DNA from: Streptomyces albofaciens JCM 4342
GTDB taxonomy: Bacteria > Actinomycetota > Actinomycetes > Streptomycetales > Streptomycetaceae
DNA: 64,000 nt
Direction: 5' to 3'
Assembly (NCBI RefSeq): GCF_008634025.1
Contig: NZ_PDCM01000001.1
Span: 4,558,501-4,622,500, forward strand
A program made the translations under genes and the position numbers. Below, one piece after another: positions 32,724 through 40,789 of the stretch. Under the pieces are notes generated by a model. The model was given only the letters and a program-made list of their open reading frames with translations, did not search any database and was not told where the DNA came from. The number at the start of each line of letters is the position of its first letter. Position 1 is the stretch's first letter.

Positions 32724-33526
32724 CACCGCAGCCCCGTCAGGAAGCCGGTGATCGCCCGGTTGGTGGCCTCGGGCGCGGACAGGTGCGGGCAGTGGCCGGT
32801 GGCGTCCAGGGTGACCAGCCGCGATCCGGGGATCCGCGCGTGGACGTACGCGCCGACCTCGCGCGGGGCGATCACGTCCTGTGCGCACTCCAGCACCAGC
32901 GTCGGCACGGTCACCGACTTCAGGTCGTCGCGGGAGTCGGACAGGAAGGTGGTGCGGGCGAAGACGCGGGCCATGTCGGGGTCGGTGGCGCAGAAGCTGT
33001 TGGTCAGCTCCTCGCCCAGCTCGGGCCGCTCCGGATTGCCCATGATCACCGGCGCCATGGCGGCCGACCAGCCCAGGTAGTTGGCGTCCAGCGAGGCCAG
33101 CAGCTCGTCGATGTCCGCCGCCGTGAACCCGCCGCGGTACCCCTCGTCGTCGAGGTAGCGCGGGGACGGGGCGACCATGACCAGGGCGCCGAAGCGCTCC
33201 GGCGCCCGCCGGGCGGCGAGCACGCCGGTCATGGCGCTGACCGAGTGCCCGACGAACGTCGCGTCGCGCAGGTCGAGGGCCTCGGCGATCTCCACCACGT
33301 CCTGCGCGTAGCCGTCGAGGCGGGCGTAGCGCTCCTCCCGGAACGCCGACAGGTCGGAGCGGCCGCAGCCGACGTAGTCGAACAGCACCACCCGGTGGAC
33401 ATCGGCCAGGGCGGGCACCGTCAGACGCCACATGTTCTGGTCGCAGCCGAAACCGTGGGCCAGCACCACGGCCGGTCCGTCCGGGTTCCCCGTGACGGTG
33501 ACGTTGTTCCTGCGCAGGATGTCCAT
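32723..33526 (-). CDS. rsbQ: RsbQ-like alpha/beta hydrolase
   Basis: 267 residues, closely patterned on Bacillus RsbQ: LAHGFGCDQNMWR, VVLFDYVGCGRSDL, DGYAQDVVEIAEALDL, the nucleophile in VGHSVSAMTG, the acid in AQDVIAPREVGAYVH, and the His in GHCPHLSAPE. RsbQ is required for RsbP function in energy-stress activation of SigB and is related to the plant strigolactone/karrikin receptors. The coupled PAS-PP2C gene downstream strongly supports the same pairing here. The start at 33526 is preferred over 33547 because GAGG lies at good distance. Its natural ligand or substrate is unknown in any system I know. Confidence 0.87.
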   Translation of the reverse strand: MDILRRNNVTVTGNPDGPAVVLAHGFGCDQNMWRLTVPALADVHRVVLFDYVGCGRSDLSAFREERYARLDGYAQDVVEIAEALDLRDATFVGHSVSAMTGVLAARRAPERFGALVMVAPSPRYLDDEGYRGGFTAADIDELLASLDANYLGWSAAMAPVIMGNPERPELGEELTNSFCATDPDMARVFARTTFLSDSRDDLKSVTVPTLVLECAQDVIAPREVGAYVHARIPGSRLVTLDATGHCPHLSAPEATNRAITGFLTGLR

Positions 33527-33720
33527 GCGGCCCATCCTCGCATTCACCGTGATCGCCCCGACAGGCCCCCACCGGGGCGGGGCGGCGGGCCGTCGGCGAC
33601 GCGTCGGCGCCGTGTCGGCGGCCGCTGCGACCTTGCCGTACGGGAGGGCCCGACGCCGCGGCGGCCGGGCGCCCCGCCGCCGTCCGGCGGCCCCACGACA
33701 CGACCGAGGAGCCCGTCACC

Positions 33721-34710
33721 GTGCCTTACGGAACCCAGCACCCGCATCGGCCATCGCATGCGAGCCGGCCCCCGCTCGGGGCCTGGGACGTGCACCGGCT
33801 GCCGTCCGCCGAAGACCGGTCCTTCCTGGTCACCGGCGGCAACGCGGGCATCGGATACTTCGTCGCGGAACAGCTCGCCGGTACGGGAGCCACCGTCGTG
33901 CTGGGCAGCCGCGACCGTACGAGGGCCGAGGCCGCGGCGGCGAGCATCCGCGCCCGCGTCCCGGACGCCTGCGTGCGGCACGTGCCGCTGGACCTGGCGG
34001 ACCTGGCGTCCCTCCCGGCCACCGTGGACGCGCTCGCGCTGGACCGTCTCGACGCGGTGGTGCACAACGCCGGGGTGGCGCTCGACGATCCGCCGCGCCG
34101 CGAGACCGCGGACGGCCATGAGCTGATGTTCGGGACCAACCACCTCGGGCACTTCGCGCTGACCCGGTGGCTCGCGCCGCTGCTCACGGCCGCGCCGGCC
34201 GCCCGCGTGGTCACCGTCGGCAGCATCGCGGCGAAATCCGAGCGACTGGATCTGAACGATCTCCAGTCCCGCGGTGACGACTACCGCCCGAAGCGGGCCT
34301 ACGGACGCTCGACGCTGGCACAGATGTCCTTCGGTTTCGCCCTCGACCGCCGTCTGCGCGCGCTGGGCAGCACGGTCCGCAGTCTGGTGGCCCACCCCGG
34401 CGGCGCCCTGGACTCCCTCACGCCGTCGCGCCCGCCGGTGCACGTACGGACCTCCGGCGAGCGGCTGCGCGGACTGCCCGCCGGACTGCTCGTCCAGGGC
34501 AAGGACGCCGGCGCGTGGCCGGTCGTGCGGGCCGTCCTCGACCCGCGGGCGACGGGCGGGCAGCTGTGGGGGCCGCGGGTGTTCGGGCTGCGCGGCCTGC
34601 CGCGGGCCGAGCCGGTGGGGGAGCGGATGGCCGATGCCGCCCTCGCGGCGCGCCTGTGGGAGGCCGGCTGCGCGCTGACCGGTGTGGAGGCGGATCTGGG
34701 CTTCCGGTGA
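33721..34710 (+). CDS. Short-chain dehydrogenase with altered catalytic site
   Basis: 329 residues of the SDR fold. The cofactor motif is VTGGNAGIGYFVAEQLAG, followed by NAGVA and TNHLGHF. The catalytic Tyr segment reads RAYGRSTLAQMSF: the lysine expected four residues after Tyr is Thr. The Ser of the triad is present in VTVGSIAA. Without Lys the usual proton relay should fail, so the protein may be a weak enzyme, have another activity or act as a binding protein. The start is GTG at 33721 with GAGGAG upstream. It is divergent from the rsbQ operon with about 190 bases between. Confidence 0.82.
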   Translation: MPYGTQHPHRPSHASRPPLGAWDVHRLPSAEDRSFLVTGGNAGIGYFVAEQLAGTGATVVLGSRDRTRAEAAAASIRARVPDACVRHVPLDLADLASLPATVDALALDRLDAVVHNAGVALDDPPRRETADGHELMFGTNHLGHFALTRWLAPLLTAAPAARVVTVGSIAAKSERLDLNDLQSRGDDYRPKRAYGRSTLAQMSFGFALDRRLRALGSTVRSLVAHPGGALDSLTPSRPPVHVRTSGERLRGLPAGLLVQGKDAGAWPVVRAVLDPRATGGQLWGPRVFGLRGLPRAEPVGERMADAALAARLWEAGCALTGVEADLGFR

Positions 34711-35123
34711 ACGGCGTTGCCGGGCAGGGGAGTCCGGCGTCGGCTTCCGGGGTGGGATTCCGGAGGCGGGCTTTTCGGTCCATTGATCGCCGCCCGGGTG
34801 AACACCTGGCGACGTCCGGACCACCGTCCGGGTTGTGAGGGAAATCCCGCGATGCCGCCAGTGACGTTTTTGGGCATTCCGAGGGCATCCCGTGCCGCTG
34901 GTCACCGGGGATGACCGCCTGCGTACGACCGTGGCGCGCGGACCGGAAACAGCGCTTCCGCCCTGGTCAGCAGCCATTTTCACGGTCACCCGTGACGTGG
35001 GGGAAGGGAGGCGGGAGGTGGACCGGAAACGGGTGGTCCGCCGGTTGCCCTCCGGGGCATCTTTGACGGGCGAGCCGGGCGTTACCGGCTCGCCCGACCT
35101 GGGACCCCCGAGGGAGATCCTTC
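34711..35123. other. Leader region of the secreted crystallin-like gene
   Basis: 413 bases without a gene. It contains a small perfect dyad, TCACGG-TCAC-CCGTGA at 34980-34995, which could be an operator for the gene at 35124. I see no clear promoter. Confidence 0.35.
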
Positions 35124-35684
35124 ATGGCAGTCAGAAGAATGTCCGCGATGCTCCTCGCCGCCGGTACCTTCGCCGCGGCGTCCGTCTTCGGGTTCACCGG
35201 CGCGGCCTCGGCCGACACCGGTACCGCCACCCCCTTCGCCGCACAGGCACGGCAGGCCGGCCTGACCGGCACCCAGTCCGCACAGCTCCAGGCGCAGGTT
35301 GACGACTACGTCGCCGACCTGGGCGGCAAGCAGGTCTCCGCCAACAAGATCCTGGTGCCGGGCGGCAGCATGCTGGTCCGGGCACCCGGCCAGAAGTACG
35401 CGCACGACCTGGCCGCCGGACCGGCCAAGGGCGACATCAAACCCGCCTGTAACTACGGGCACCTGTGCGGCTGGGCCGACAACGGCAACAGCTTCGACTA
35501 CTACTACTGCGGCTACTACCAGCTGCCCAACCTCGTCGGCAACGGCACCTGGGTCAACAACCAGACCTCGGGCACCGTGGCCCGCTTCTACAACAAGGAC
35601 GGCAGCGAGCGCTGGAACACCGGCCCGGCCTACGGCTCCGGCACCGCCAACTGGACCCCGGTCTGGTACGCCCGCCCCTGCTGA
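35124..35684 (+). CDS. Secreted peptidase-inhibitor I36-like protein
   Basis: 186 residues. A signal peptide covers about residues 1-31, ending in GAASA. After a helical proregion-like stretch (QAGLTGTQSAQLQAQVDDYVADLGGKQ) comes a C-terminal domain with CNYGHLCGWAD, YYCGYYQLPNLVGNGTWVNNQTSGTVARFY and a final ARPC. This pattern is typical of the beta/gamma-crystallin-like peptidase inhibitor family I36 (SMI type) in Streptomyces. The four cysteines should form disulfides outside the cell. A GAGGGAG ribosome binding site precedes the ATG. A strong hairpin terminator follows at 35889. Inhibitor activity is inferred from the family only. Confidence 0.82.
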   Translation: MAVRRMSAMLLAAGTFAAASVFGFTGAASADTGTATPFAAQARQAGLTGTQSAQLQAQVDDYVADLGGKQVSANKILVPGGSMLVRAPGQKYAHDLAAGPAKGDIKPACNYGHLCGWADNGNSFDYYYCGYYQLPNLVGNGTWVNNQTSGTVARFYNKDGSERWNTGPAYGSGTANWTPVWYARPC

Positions 35685-36011
35685 CGACCGCGATCACCAC
35701 CGGCCATCGGCCCCGAGGCTGAGCGGCCGGCTCCCCACGTCCGGCCGAGCCCCTGACGTAGCGGAAAGGCACCGCGCACCGCAGCCATGACCCGTACGAC
35801 CAGCGCTTTCCAGGACCACCGCACGTCCGGGGCCACCGTACGAACCGGAAACACCGCAGTTCCAGGAACCAGCGCACGCCCGCACCACGAGGGCCGCCCG
35901 CCCGCGGGCGGCCCTCATTCGCTCGGTCCTCGCTCGCGGGGCCGGTCCCGTGGTGTCGTTCGCGAGATCAGGGAGGCCGCCGCACCCCCGTCGCGGCGGC
36001 CCGGTCCCGGC
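35685..36011. other. Convergent gap with one strong hairpin
   Basis: Non-coding space between a rightward and a leftward gene. The only structure I see is the perfect hairpin at 35889-35916. Confidence 0.5.
35889..35916. terminator. Bidirectional hairpin terminator
   Basis: GAGGGCCGCCCG (35889-35900) pairs perfectly with CGGGCGGCCCTC (35905-35916) over a CCCG loop. It lies between convergent genes ending at 35684 and 36012, so it can serve both. Confidence 0.75.
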
Positions 36012-36773
36012 TCAGCGCAACCGGGTCGCGGCGTACGCCTCGATGGCGGCCCGCTGGTAGGCGGCCAGGCCCGGCGCGATCGACTCGTACGCCGCGCGCC
36101 AGTGCGCGTTCTCCACGCAGCAACGCCCGATCGCGCGGTACTCCTCGGCGGTGGCCGCTCGGCTCCGGGCCAGCGTCCGGTACTGGGCGCCGATCCCGGC
36201 CTGCACCGCGTCGGCGTCGGCGGGCAGCCCGGCGGCCAGCTGCTCCGCCAGCCGGATCAGCTGCGCCGTGCGCTCGCGCTCGTCGGCCTCGGCCTCGGCC
36301 CTGCTCAACGCCGCGGTATGCCGCTCGACGGCCCCGACCAGCTCCGGGAAACCGTGCAGGACCTTCATGCACTGGGCAGACCGGATGCCCTCGAACAGAT
36401 TCTCCGGCCGGCTGATGCCGATCATGTCCGTGCCGCCCTTCCTGGACCGCTCCAGTCCGGTGATCGTGCGGGCGACGGTCCCGGCCAGGGCGTCCAGCCG
36501 GTCGCGCTCGGCGAGCAGCCGACGGTGGTGGCCCCGCAGGGCCGCCAGCTCGTCGACCTGCGCGGCCAGGATCCGGCCGATCTCCGGCAGCCCCAGGCCC
36601 AGCGCCCGCAGCACGAGAACCTGTTGCAGCCGCAGCAGTTGGCGCTCCTCGTAGTAGCGGTGGCCGTTGGCCCCGACCCGGGCCGGCGGCAGCAGGCCGA
36701 TGTCGTCGTAGTGCCGTAATGTCCGGGCCGTCACCCCCGACATCCGGGCGACCTCCGCGATCGGCCAGGCCAT
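36012..36773 (-). CDS. MerR-family regulator with TipAS-like ligand domain
   Basis: 253 residues. The N-terminal winged helix reads WPIAEVARMSGVTARTLRHYDDIGLLPPARVGANGHRYYEERQLLRLQQV, followed by the MerR dimerisation helix to about residue 115. The C-terminal 130 residues resemble the drug-binding domain of TipA regulators (YRAIGRCCVENAHWRAAYESIAPGLAAYQRAAIEAYAA is the conserved last part). TipA proteins bind cyclic thiopeptides and other hydrophobic compounds and activate genes for export and stress. The ATG at 36773 has GGGAGG 6 bases upstream. It is divergent from a secreted-protein gene, which could be its target. Confidence 0.85.
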   Translation of the reverse strand: MAWPIAEVARMSGVTARTLRHYDDIGLLPPARVGANGHRYYEERQLLRLQQVLVLRALGLGLPEIGRILAAQVDELAALRGHHRRLLAERDRLDALAGTVARTITGLERSRKGGTDMIGISRPENLFEGIRSAQCMKVLHGFPELVGAVERHTAALSRAEAEADERERTAQLIRLAEQLAAGLPADADAVQAGIGAQYRTLARSRAATAEEYRAIGRCCVENAHWRAAYESIAPGLAAYQRAAIEAYAATRLR

Positions 36774-37111
36774 CGCCGCCTCCCTCACCCGTGCCGCACC
36801 GGGCCGGAATCTCCGGCCCTGCTCAGGACGGTAGAGGCTTCCGCTGCGGCAGCTTCAAGCCCGGCTCCATCCTTCTTACGCGCGCATCGAGCGACGCGGG
36901 ACCGTTTCCGCCGCACCAGAGGCTCACCCGTGCGGCGGAGGCGACCCGGACCAGAGGCTGACGCGCCGTCCACCGGCCAGCGACGACGATCGAGGGGCCC
37001 ACCCACACGCGTGCCCGCACCGGACATAGCAGGCAGCCGGACAGCCGCAGGCGCGCGGTGCGGTGGGCGCACCGGATGCGCGACAAGGATCGGACGAAAC
37101 GGAGTACCGCC
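36774..37111. other. Divergent promoter region, MerR gene / secreted protein
   Basis: 338 bases between divergent genes. A dyad-rich stretch GGCTTCCGCTGCGGCAGC near 36837-36854 could be a MerR-type operator, but I could not fit a promoter with the long MerR spacer with confidence. Confidence 0.3.
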
Positions 37112-37717
37112 GTGCAGATCCAGCCCATACGTGCCGCCGTTCTTCTCACCGCAACCGCCATGGCCGCAGTGCCCACGGCCGCAGTGCCCACGGCCGCCGC
37201 ACCGGCCGGCCGCACCGCTGCCGCCCCCACGGACACCCTGGTGTCCTCTCTGAAAGGCTGGGCCCGCGGGGACTACCCCGTCGCCGCGGACGACGTACAA
37301 CTCACCGTCGACGCCCACCGTGCCGAGCCGGCGGACGGCTCCAGACGGCCCGCCACGTCCTGGGGCACCTTCCGCCTCTACCACAAGGTGGCACGGCCGG
37401 GCCGGCCGCCCCTGGTCCTGTGGGCCGACTTCAAGGTCGACTGCCTGACCACCGGCGGCCCCACCGCGACCGTGACCGGCACTCTCGAACGCACCAGCCC
37501 CCACCACGCCTGGCAGCACGAAATGGCCCCGCACTCCCGGATGGGGGCGAGCTTCTACGTGGCCCCCAAGGGCGCGGGTCCCAGCCGGGTCGGCCTCATC
37601 GGCCCGACGGCCAAGGGCAGGCCGAAGGTGACCCCCTGCGCAGCCCCGGCCGCCGACACCAAGGTGATCGCAGGCGGTTACACGCTCAAGGACCGGGTCC
37701 GGCAGAAAGGGAATTGA
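37112..37717 (+). CDS. Secreted protein of unknown function
   Basis: 201 residues. The GTG at 37112 has GGAG 8 bases before it; an open frame starts upstream at 37058 but has no ribosome binding site. The signal peptide is long and contains a small internal duplication (AAVPTAAVPTAAAPA) caused by a 15-base direct repeat near 37166-37195. The mature part (VQLTVDAHRAE, TSWGTFRLYHKVAR, LVLWADFKVDCLTTGGPTATVTGTLE) looks like a small beta sandwich with two cysteines. I do not recognise the family. It is divergent from the TipA-like regulator gene. Confidence 0.7.
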   Translation: MQIQPIRAAVLLTATAMAAVPTAAVPTAAAPAGRTAAAPTDTLVSSLKGWARGDYPVAADDVQLTVDAHRAEPADGSRRPATSWGTFRLYHKVARPGRPPLVLWADFKVDCLTTGGPTATVTGTLERTSPHHAWQHEMAPHSRMGASFYVAPKGAGPSRVGLIGPTAKGRPKVTPCAAPAADTKVIAGGYTLKDRVRQKGN

Positions 37718-38039
37718 TCTCGGTAGTACCGCCTGGTCACGGCAGGTCGAGTCCGCTTGGCCGGCGCCGTGCCGGGGGAGGAAGGCCACCCGGCGGCCGG
37801 CCACGGTGCCCACCGACACGGGGTCGGAGGGGTCGCCGCGGAGAGTGCGCGCAAGGGCGGGATCCTTCCGTACGTGGCCGAGACGCTCGTCACCTCACAC
37901 ACGCGTCCGGACGGCGGCGACAACAGATCAACTACGCTGTGACGACGCCGAATCACTGCGTACCGACTCCGCGGCGGGCGTCCCGCGACGCCTTCCGCGC
38001 GGCAGCAACCGCACCACCGTTTTCCTTCGGAGGCACCGC
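37718..38039. other. Gap before first methyltransferase gene
   Basis: About 320 bases with no credible gene. GGAGG ends just before the ATG at 38040. No distinct promoter or repeat was found. Confidence 0.3.
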
Positions 38040-38822
38040 ATGACGAAGCAGTTCGACCCCGATTTCGGGCTCACCGCGCAGGACTACAGCCGTCACCGTG
38101 CCGGGTTCCCGCCCGAGTTGGTCGAACGGCTCGTCACCGCCGGACTTGAGCTGCCCGGCAAGGACGTGCTCGACATCGGCACCGGGACCGGCAGCCTGGC
38201 CAGGCTGTTCGCGCGGGCGGGCGCCACCGTGACCGGCCTCGACCCGGCCGCGGCGCTGCTGGAGCAGGCGAAGGAACTGGACCGCGCGGCGGGTGTCGAG
38301 GTCGACTACCGGGTGGCGACGGCGGAGGACACAGGACTGCCGGAGGCGTCGTTCGACGTGGTGTCGGCCGGGCAGTGCTGGCACTGGTTCGACGCCCCCA
38401 AGGCGGCGGCCGAGGTGAGCCGGCTGCTGCGTCCCGGCGGGCACGTCGTCATCGCCCACTTCGACTGGCTGCCCCTGCCCGGCAACCTGGTCGAGGCCAC
38501 CGAGTCGCTGATCACCGCCTACAACCCGAGGTGGACGATGGGCGGCGGCACGGGCCTGTACCCGCGGTGGCTGACCGACCTGGCGACCGCCGGGTTCACC
38601 GGCATCGAGACGTTCTCCTTCGACCTGGCCGTGCCGTACACCCCGCAGGACTGGGTGGGCCGCATCCGGGCCAGCGCCGGGGTGGGGGCGAGCCTGCCGC
38701 CGGAGGACATCGCCCGCTTCACCGAGGACCTCCACCGCGTCCTGCGCGAGCAGTTCCCCGGCGAGGTGCTGGCGGTCCCGCACCGCACTTGGGCGGTGAC
38801 GGCAACGGCGCCCCGCCACTAG
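38040..38822 (+). CDS. Class I SAM-dependent methyltransferase
   Basis: 260 residues. The SAM-binding motif is VLDIGTGTGSLARLFARAG at about residues 41-59, with the acidic end of strand 2 in VTGLDPAAALL, motif II ATAEDTGLPEASFDVVSAGQCWHWF, and LLRPGGHVVI. The WHWFD segment is typical of a large group of small-molecule methyltransferases of unknown substrate (UbiE/ubiquinone-like group). The ATG is preceded by CGGAGG. It is followed after about 200 bases by a second, unrelated methyltransferase gene on the same strand. Confidence 0.85.
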   Translation: MTKQFDPDFGLTAQDYSRHRAGFPPELVERLVTAGLELPGKDVLDIGTGTGSLARLFARAGATVTGLDPAAALLEQAKELDRAAGVEVDYRVATAEDTGLPEASFDVVSAGQCWHWFDAPKAAAEVSRLLRPGGHVVIAHFDWLPLPGNLVEATESLITAYNPRWTMGGGTGLYPRWLTDLATAGFTGIETFSFDLAVPYTPQDWVGRIRASAGVGASLPPEDIARFTEDLHRVLREQFPGEVLAVPHRTWAVTATAPRH

Positions 38823-38924
38823 GGTCCGGCCGGCGGCATACCGCGGAGGGACTTCGGCTTGGCGTCGCCCCATGGCCGGTCCCCACCTCCGCCCGCCTCG
38901 GGTGGACGCACGACCTTCTCGACC

Positions 38925-38960
38925 CCGGGTGGATGAACGGCGAACCGTTCATCCACCCGG
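38925..38960. repeat. Perfect 16-bp inverted repeat between two methyltransferase genes
   Basis: CCGGGTGGATGAACGG (38925-38940) and CCGTTCATCCACCCGG (38945-38960) pair perfectly over a CGAA loop. A partial copy of one arm (CGGGTGGACG) begins at 38899. There is no T-tract. It can be a terminator for the first gene or an operator for the second. Confidence 0.7.
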
Positions 38961-39030
38961 TGCACGCTCTGCCGGGCGGGAACGTAAATGCGTCGACACC
39001 GCCCCTCGGTGCCCGGCAAAGTGGCCGCCC

Positions 39031-39771
39031 ATGACGAGCAGTGAGCTGTGGAGCCGTGCGACCGCCGAGCGCTACGACGCCGAAGAGACCGAGATGTCCT
39101 CGGCCGCCGTTCTCCAACCGACTCTCGCCTTCCTGTCCGGGCTCGCCGGAGACGGCCGGGCGCTGGAGTTCGCCATCGGGACCGGACGCGTGGGCGTCCC
39201 GCTCCGGGAGCGCGGCGTGCCGGTGGTGGGCATCGAACTGTCCGAGCACATGGCGGCGGTGCTCCGGCGCAAGATCGACGAGGACGCGCTCCCGGTGGTC
39301 ATCGGGGACATGGCCACCACCGTCGTTCCCGGCGGGTTCACCCTGGTCTATCTCGTCTACAACACCATCTCGAACCTGCTCACGCAGGACGAGCAGGTCG
39401 AGTGCTTCCGCAACGCCGCACGCCATCTGCTGCCCGGCGGCCGGTTCGTCATCGAACTGGGCGTGCCGCCGCTGCGGTTCCTGCCGCCCGGCCAGGCCGC
39501 GGTGCCGTTCGACGTCTCCGAGCGGCACCTCGGCTTCGACACCTTCGACCTCGTCGAGCAGCTCCTCGTCTCGCACCACTTCACCCGCGACGGCGACGGC
39601 GACCGGTACCGTCGCGACGCCTCCCGGCACCGCTACGCCTGGCCGGCGGAGCTCGACCTGATGGCGCGGATCGCCGGGCTGGAGCTCGAACGCCGCGTCG
39701 CGGACTGGGACGGGACGCCGTTCACCCAGGACTCCGCGAAGCACATCTCCGTATGGCGCAAGCCGGCCTGA
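39031..39771 (+). CDS. Class I SAM-dependent methyltransferase
   Basis: 246 residues. It shows ALEFAIGTGRVGVPLRERG (motif I), VVGIELSEHM, VIGDMATTVVPGGFTLVYLVYNTISNLLTQDEQVECFRNAARHLLPGGRFVIE. This pattern, with the YNTISNLLTQ segment, is common in a Streptomyces methyltransferase group of unknown substrate. The ATG at 39031 has only a weak AAGTGG before it. Its stop codon sits in the loop of a hairpin, and the next gene is convergent, so this gene ends the rightward unit. Confidence 0.83.
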   Translation: MTSSELWSRATAERYDAEETEMSSAAVLQPTLAFLSGLAGDGRALEFAIGTGRVGVPLRERGVPVVGIELSEHMAAVLRRKIDEDALPVVIGDMATTVVPGGFTLVYLVYNTISNLLTQDEQVECFRNAARHLLPGGRFVIELGVPPLRFLPPGQAAVPFDVSERHLGFDTFDLVEQLLVSHHFTRDGDGDRYRRDASRHRYAWPAELDLMARIAGLELERRVADWDGTPFTQDSAKHISVWRKPA

Positions 39772-39778
39772 GGCCGGC
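39762..39778. terminator. Hairpin around the stop codon of the methyltransferase gene
   Basis: GCCGGCC (39762-39768) and GGCCGGC (39772-39778) pair perfectly with the TGA stop as the loop. The next gene ends at 39782 on the other strand, so this small hairpin may end both transcripts. Confidence 0.5.
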
Positions 39779-39781
39779 CCG

Positions 39782-40723
39782 TCAGGGGAGCGGGGCGCCC
39801 CGTGCGGCGATCCACAGCTCGTACCACTCCTCGTGGGTGAGTTCCGGCTCGCGGCGCACCGCGTCCGCGCAGGCACCGATGCGCTCGGGGCGGGTGGTGC
39901 CCACGACGGGGGTGATGCCTGCCGGGTGGCGCCGGAGCCACCACAGGAGAACGGTTTCGGGTGTGGTGTCCTTGCGCCGGGCGAGGGCGGTGACGAGGTG
40001 GCCCGCCGGTGTGTCCGCGTGGGTGAGGCGGCCCCGGGCGAGTGAGCCCCAGGACTGCAGTCGGATGCCGTTGGCCGCGCAGTGCTCCAGCGTGCCCGGG
40101 ACGAAGCCGTTCCGGGCGGCGGCCGGTGTGTTGACGAGGACGCCCGACTCCACCCAGTCGCGCCGGTCCAGGCTCATTTCGAGCTGGTTGACGACCAGGG
40201 GGACGTCCAGGTGGGCTTGGAGGGCGGCGATCTGCGGGCCGTTCATGTTGGACACGCCGAACTGGCGGACCAGCCCCTGGGCGTGGAGGGAGGCCAGCGC
40301 CCCGGCGATGTCCTGCGGGTCGGCGAGGGGGTCGGGGCGGTGCAGGAGGAGGACGTCCAGGACGTCGGTGCGCAGCCGGGCGAGGCTCTCCTCGACCCGC
40401 CGCAGGATGCTTACTCCCCGCAGGTCGTAGTGGCCGGGCCGGTCGCCTTCGGGCAGCCGGATGCCGCACTTGGTCTGCAGGACGACGCGCTCCCGCAGCC
40501 CGGGCGTACGGGCGAGCACCTCGCCGAAGACGGCCTCCGACTTGCCGTGCCGGTAGATGTCGGCGTGGTCGAACGCCGTGATGCCGGCGGCCAGGGCCGC
40601 CTCGATCGCGGTCTCGGCGTGCTGGATGTCCTGGGGTGTGTACGGCCGGGTGTCCCAGCCGCCGCCGAGTCCCATGCAGCCGTAGGCCAGCTTGTGTCTG
40701 CGGATGTCGGTCTGTGCTGCCAT
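39782..40723 (-). CDS. Aldo/keto reductase, last gene of the cyclitol operon
   Basis: 313 residues of the AKR fold. The catalytic residues are seen as D and Y in FDHADIYRHGKSE, K in LQTKCGIRLPEG, and H in LLLHRPDPL. Similar proteins (YdhF group) use NADPH to reduce carbonyls. It follows the GMC oxidoreductase gene by 66 bases on the same strand and is the last gene before a convergent neighbour. A reductive step on the cyclitol or on a keto-sugar is plausible from context, but a general detoxifying role is equally possible. GGAG lies just before the ATG at 40723. Confidence 0.82.
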   Translation of the reverse strand: MAAQTDIRRHKLAYGCMGLGGGWDTRPYTPQDIQHAETAIEAALAAGITAFDHADIYRHGKSEAVFGEVLARTPGLRERVVLQTKCGIRLPEGDRPGHYDLRGVSILRRVEESLARLRTDVLDVLLLHRPDPLADPQDIAGALASLHAQGLVRQFGVSNMNGPQIAALQAHLDVPLVVNQLEMSLDRRDWVESGVLVNTPAAARNGFVPGTLEHCAANGIRLQSWGSLARGRLTHADTPAGHLVTALARRKDTTPETVLLWWLRRHPAGITPVVGTTRPERIGACADAVRREPELTHEEWYELWIAARGAPLP

Positions 40724-40789
40724 GCGGTCTCCGGGGTGGGGGTGAGGAGTGTGGGCGCGAGGGGCTGGGTGCCGGGCGGGGTACGCCGG

